This document shows, one piece after another, positions 6,378-7,932 of a stretch of DNA of 7,932 bases. The DNA comes from an uncultured Anaerolineaceae bacterium (lineage in GTDB: Bacteria > Chloroflexota > Anaerolineae > Promineifilales > Promineifilaceae), in assembly GCA_937967805.1 (NCBI GenBank), contig CALBTC010000028.1, forward strand, positions 1 to 7,932, in the 5' to 3' direction. The notes under the pieces are model-generated. The model made no database searches. It was given only the letters and a program-made list of their open reading frames with translations, and was not told where the DNA came from. Both the position numbers and the translations under genes were made by a program. Position 1 is the first letter of the stretch. Each line of letters starts with the position of its first letter.

Positions 6378-6445
6378 AGGAGTGGCAGTCCTGACCCTAT
6401 CAGCCATTCAATTGTCGAGTTCAGGACTGCCATTCCTTTCTTCTT
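6378..6445 (+). terminator. hairpin terminator after the ABC operon (or repeat element)
   Basis: AGGAGTGGCAGTCCTGA (6378-6394) pairs with TCAGGACTGCCATTCCT (6421-6437) over 17 bp. The only non-Watson-Crick pair is G6382 with T6433, which is a G-U pair in the plus-strand RNA but an A-C mismatch in the minus-strand RNA. A U-rich stretch (TTTCTTCTT, ending near 6445) follows. The stem starts 15 nt after the permease stop. The 26-nt loop is long for an intrinsic terminator, so this could also be a mobile or dispersed palindromic repeat used as a terminator. Confidence 0.6.
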
Positions 6446-6461
6446 GCGTAGCTCCACCTTT

Positions 6462-6470
6462 TGTTACAAT
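6462..6470 (+). promoter_or_regulatory. extended -10 promoter of the DsrE-family gene
   Basis: TG (6462-6463), one base, then TACAAT (6465-6470, five of six) forms an extended -10 element. A TTGCGT at 6444-6449 is only 15 bp away, too close for an ideal -35. The start would be near 6477, with a leader of about 35 nt including the AAGGAG at 6498-6503. Confidence 0.45.
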
Positions 6471-6511
6471 AGCCATCATCAAAATTACCCAACACAAAAG
6501 GAGTCCATTTC

Positions 6512-6877
6512 ATGAAAGTTGCTTATGTTTTTGCTACCTCTGGCCACACTGCCAGCTACAAATTAGGCAAGATGATTTTGCCCCAGCTAGAAGACGGCAC
6601 CCACGGTGTCGATGTAATTGGCATGTTCTTTTTTGACGACAACAACTACGTGCTGCGCCAGGGCGATCCCATTGGCGAGCGGCTGGCCAAAGTCGCCGCC
6701 GAAACGAGCATGATGCTGATGATGTGCGACCAGTGCGCCCTGGAGCGCGGCCTGGCCGAAGGCGAAGCCGGCAACTGCAAACCAACCGGCACCGTCGCGG
6801 GCGTGATGGTCGGCTGCTTCCCCGATTTGTACGGCGCCCTGGCCGGTAACCCGCCGGATCAGGTGATTACTTTATAG
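6512..6877 (+). CDS. DsrE-family protein with CxxC motif
   Basis: A 121-residue protein with the DsrE/DsrF-like alpha/beta fold: an N-terminal strand MKVAYVFATS and helix (14-25), a GVDVIGMFFFDDNNYVL segment (32-48), and the MMCDQCALERGLAEG helix start (71-85). It ends in a VAGVMVGCFPDLYGALAG stretch (95-112). Cysteines are at 72, 75, 89 and 102; Cys72 and Cys75 form a CxxC. Members of this family pass persulfide sulfur or bind small ligands in sulfur metabolism, usually as part of multi-subunit sets. No TusA, rhodanese or DsrF/H partner is in the window, so the role is open. It appears cytoplasmic and complete. The ATG at 6512 has AAGGAG 8 nt upstream; its own promoter suggests a separate transcription unit. 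Confidence 0.82.
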   Translation: MKVAYVFATSGHTASYKLGKMILPQLEDGTHGVDVIGMFFFDDNNYVLRQGDPIGERLAKVAAETSMMLMMCDQCALERGLAEGEAGNCKPTGTVAGVMVGCFPDLYGALAGNPPDQVITL

Positions 6878-6890
6878 TTCTGTCTTATAC

Positions 6891-6952
6891 TGAGCATAGT
6901 CGAGGTATGCGGAGCGGATTTTGCTTCAGCCGTTCGCATCTGAGGATGCTCA
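6891..6952. repeat. nested inverted repeat in the gap after the DsrE-family gene
   Basis: Outer arms TGAGCAT (6891-6897) and ATGCTCA (6946-6952) enclose inner arms ATGCG (6907-6911) with CGCAT (6935-6939), and CGG (6915-6917) with CCG (6930-6932). The left end (ACTGAGCATAGTCGAGG) resembles the TGAGCGTAGTCGAA-type repeats common in intergenic DNA of several phyla; that likeness is from general knowledge. No coding frame with a ribosome site was seen in 6878-7025. The rest of the gap up to the terminator shows nothing recognisable. Confidence 0.4.
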
Positions 6953-7025
6953 CTCCACCTTACTTGAAGCGTGTTGGTTTTAGAGGCTGATAGATTCTCG
7001 CTTTGGCAAGAGTAACAGGCGAACC

Positions 7026-7060
7026 AAAAAAAGACCCTGGGCGGTTGGCTCAGGGTCTTT
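7026..7060 (-). terminator. intrinsic terminator of the L,D-transpeptidase gene
   Basis: AAAGACCCTGGG (7030-7041) and CTCAGGGTCTTT (7049-7060) form a 12-bp stem with one G-T pair and a 7-nt loop. Read on the minus strand, the stem is followed by an unbroken T-run (7032-7026). It lies 30 nt past the minus-strand stop at 7090. On the plus strand only a broken T-stretch follows, so any effect on transcripts from the DsrE-family gene would be weaker. Confidence 0.85.
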
Positions 7061-7089
7061 GGTTTAGTGTTAGGCCAAACGAGCTTGGC

Positions 7090-7932
7090 TTACGGGCCAG
7101 AAAAAGTGTCTTCCGGATCGTAGCGGTCGAAGTAATGGTTAGGATCGGAGGTGTGTGACCAGACCCACAAATCGTTGGGAGCACCGGCCGACCAGTTGAA
7201 GACCCATTCGGCATCACGTGGCGGCATGTTGACGCAGCCGTGGCTGTGCTTGTAACCAAAGCGATCGTGCCAGAAGGCGCCGTGCAGGGCGATGTCATAA
7301 TCAAAATACATGGTGTGCGGCACGTCTTCGATGAAGTAGTAGTCGATTTTGCCCTCCGCACCAGACATCTTGGTTTTGAGGTGACGGTCCCACACCTGGA
7401 AGAGGCCCTCATTTGTGGGCCAGCGGTTCAGCCCGCTGGAAATGAGCCCGGCGTACACCATACGGTCGCCAATATAGGCGGCAAAGCTTTGTTCATACAG
7501 ATCAATTTCGACCCAGTATTCCTCAGCCCCTACCTCTTCCGGGCGTGGGTTGGTATCCACGAGGCTGACGTAAGTCTGGCGCATCCAGCGCCCGCCGCCG
7601 ATGTTGTACCAAATCCAGCCGTCGTCTGCGGTGACGGCGTCGTATACTTCAAAGAAGGTGTAGCGCGGCAGCTTGACGTTTTCCGGGGCGGGTTCGGCCC
7701 CCGGCTCGTTGCTGTACCAGTAATCGACCACCATCCAGCCAAACGGCCGTTCCGGCTGCGACTTAATTTCAACGCCCGTAAATTCAGAAGCGGGCACTAT
7801 CGTTAGATCTGAAGCGCGCACGTATTCCCCGTAGTTAATGACGTACCACAGCGTGCCTTCCCCTTCAACTGCGCCCTGAACGGTAGCAAACAAAAAGCCA
7901 TCCCCCACGTTGCGCACAATGCCGCTGCCGCT
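7090..7932 (-). CDS. L,D-transpeptidase (YkuD domain), 5' end outside the window
   Basis: The frame is open to the right edge, giving 280 visible C-terminal residues. The N-terminal part (about 1-50 and 60-125) holds two SH3-like stretches (RNVGDGFLFATVQGAVEGEG; FFEVYDAVTADDGWIWYNI). The YkuD catalytic domain follows at about 138-260, starting YWVEIDLYEQSFAAYIGDR. Its active-site signature is complete: His217 in ALHGAFWHD, then SHGCVNM with His231 and the nucleophile Cys233 (visible numbering). Such enzymes act outside the cytoplasm, making or trimming L,D cross-links in peptidoglycan or linking proteins to it. A signal peptide is expected in the missing part. A GTG at 7917 is unlikely to be the true start: the frame continues upstream with SGSGI, no ribosome site is visible, and the first SH3-like stretch begins right there. 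A strong terminator follows at 7026-7060. Confidence 0.9.
   Translation of the reverse strand, partial: SGSGIVRNVGDGFLFATVQGAVEGEGTLWYVINYGEYVRASDLTIVPASEFTGVEIKSQPERPFGWMVVDYWYSNEPGAEPAPENVKLPRYTFFEVYDAVTADDGWIWYNIGGGRWMRQTYVSLVDTNPRPEEVGAEEYWVEIDLYEQSFAAYIGDRMVYAGLISSGLNRWPTNEGLFQVWDRHLKTKMSGAEGKIDYYFIEDVPHTMYFDYDIALHGAFWHDRFGYKHSHGCVNMPPRDAEWVFNWSAGAPNDLWVWSHTSDPNHYFDRYDPEDTFSGP

Larger units (their letters stand above)
180..7750. repeat. iterated palindrome ACGGCCGT, 13 copies
   Basis: Exact copies of ACGGCCGT start at 180, 625, 1302, 1782, 2205, 2755, 2870, 2989, 3983, 4302, 5248, 5495 and 7743. Twelve lie inside genes of either strand and one is intergenic. The core CGGCCG occurs about 19 times by eye, and 13 of these are flanked by A on the left and T on the right. 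Near misses include 1164, 1219, 3401, 3826, 6187 and 7184. Copies in genes are read in three frames: Thr-Ala-Val (1302, 2755, 2989, 4302), Arg-Pro-x (625, 1782, 2205, 2870, 3983, 5495, 7743) and Asn-Gly-Arg (5248). Confidence 0.85.

Noticed and set aside
6878..7025. tRNA, riboswitch or small gene in the gap after the DsrE-family gene
   Set aside because: No cloverleaf, conserved T-loop or known riboswitch core was seen, and no start codon has a good ribosome site; only the nested inverted repeat is supported.
1..7932. CRISPR array, insertion sequence or prophage
   Set aside because: No regularly spaced direct repeats, transposase, integrase or phage structural motifs were seen. The ACGGCCGT copies are irregularly spaced and lie mostly inside genes.

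Overview
The window is bacterial: dense genes on both strands, Shine-Dalgarno sites (AAGGAG/GGAGG types), sigma70-like promoters and short gaps. Nothing is a clear taxonomic marker. The mix of an SH3-plus-YkuD L,D-transpeptidase, an ABC-2 exporter, a DsrE-family protein and a single-pass protein with a proline/threonine-rich linker, in moderately GC-rich DNA carrying dispersed intergenic inverted repeats, fits an environmental Chloroflexota (Anaerolineae-type) genome. That assignment is inference from general resemblance.

Layout. Positions 1-27 hold the first nine codons of a minus-strand gene that leaves the window, with a good promoter and ribosome site. Next is a YdcZ/DUF606-type small membrane protein (260-700, +), convergent with an unrecognised membrane-anchored protein (818-1522, -); an inverted repeat lies between them. 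A divergent control region at 1523-1719, with a perfect 12-bp inverted repeat and a well-formed promoter, leads to an endonuclease/exonuclease/phosphatase-family enzyme (1720-2715, +). This gene converges on, and shares a TTAA stop overlap with, an MFS transporter (2712-4019, -). A 120-bp divergent spacer separates the MFS gene from a small cupin (4140-4463, +), whose promoter sits so close to the ATG that the mRNA may be leaderless. A gap with two dyads precedes a two-gene ABC-2 exporter operon (ATPase 4635-5540, permease 5554-6363), which ends in a hairpin. A solo DsrE-family protein with four cysteines follows (6512-6877, +). After a repeat-like gap, a strong minus-strand terminator closes a 5'-truncated L,D-transpeptidase gene (7090-7932, -).

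The genes do not form one pathway. The only clear operon is the ABC exporter pair; the others look like separate transcription units for membrane transport, envelope and general metabolism.

The most striking signal cuts across genes. The palindrome ACGGCCGT occurs 13 times in 7.9 kb, against about 0.1 expected in uniform random sequence. It lies in genes of both strands and in all three reading frames (read as Thr-Ala-Val, Arg-Pro-x or Asn-Gly-Arg). The DNA word itself therefore seems to be kept, in the manner of the cyanobacterial HIP1 palindrome.
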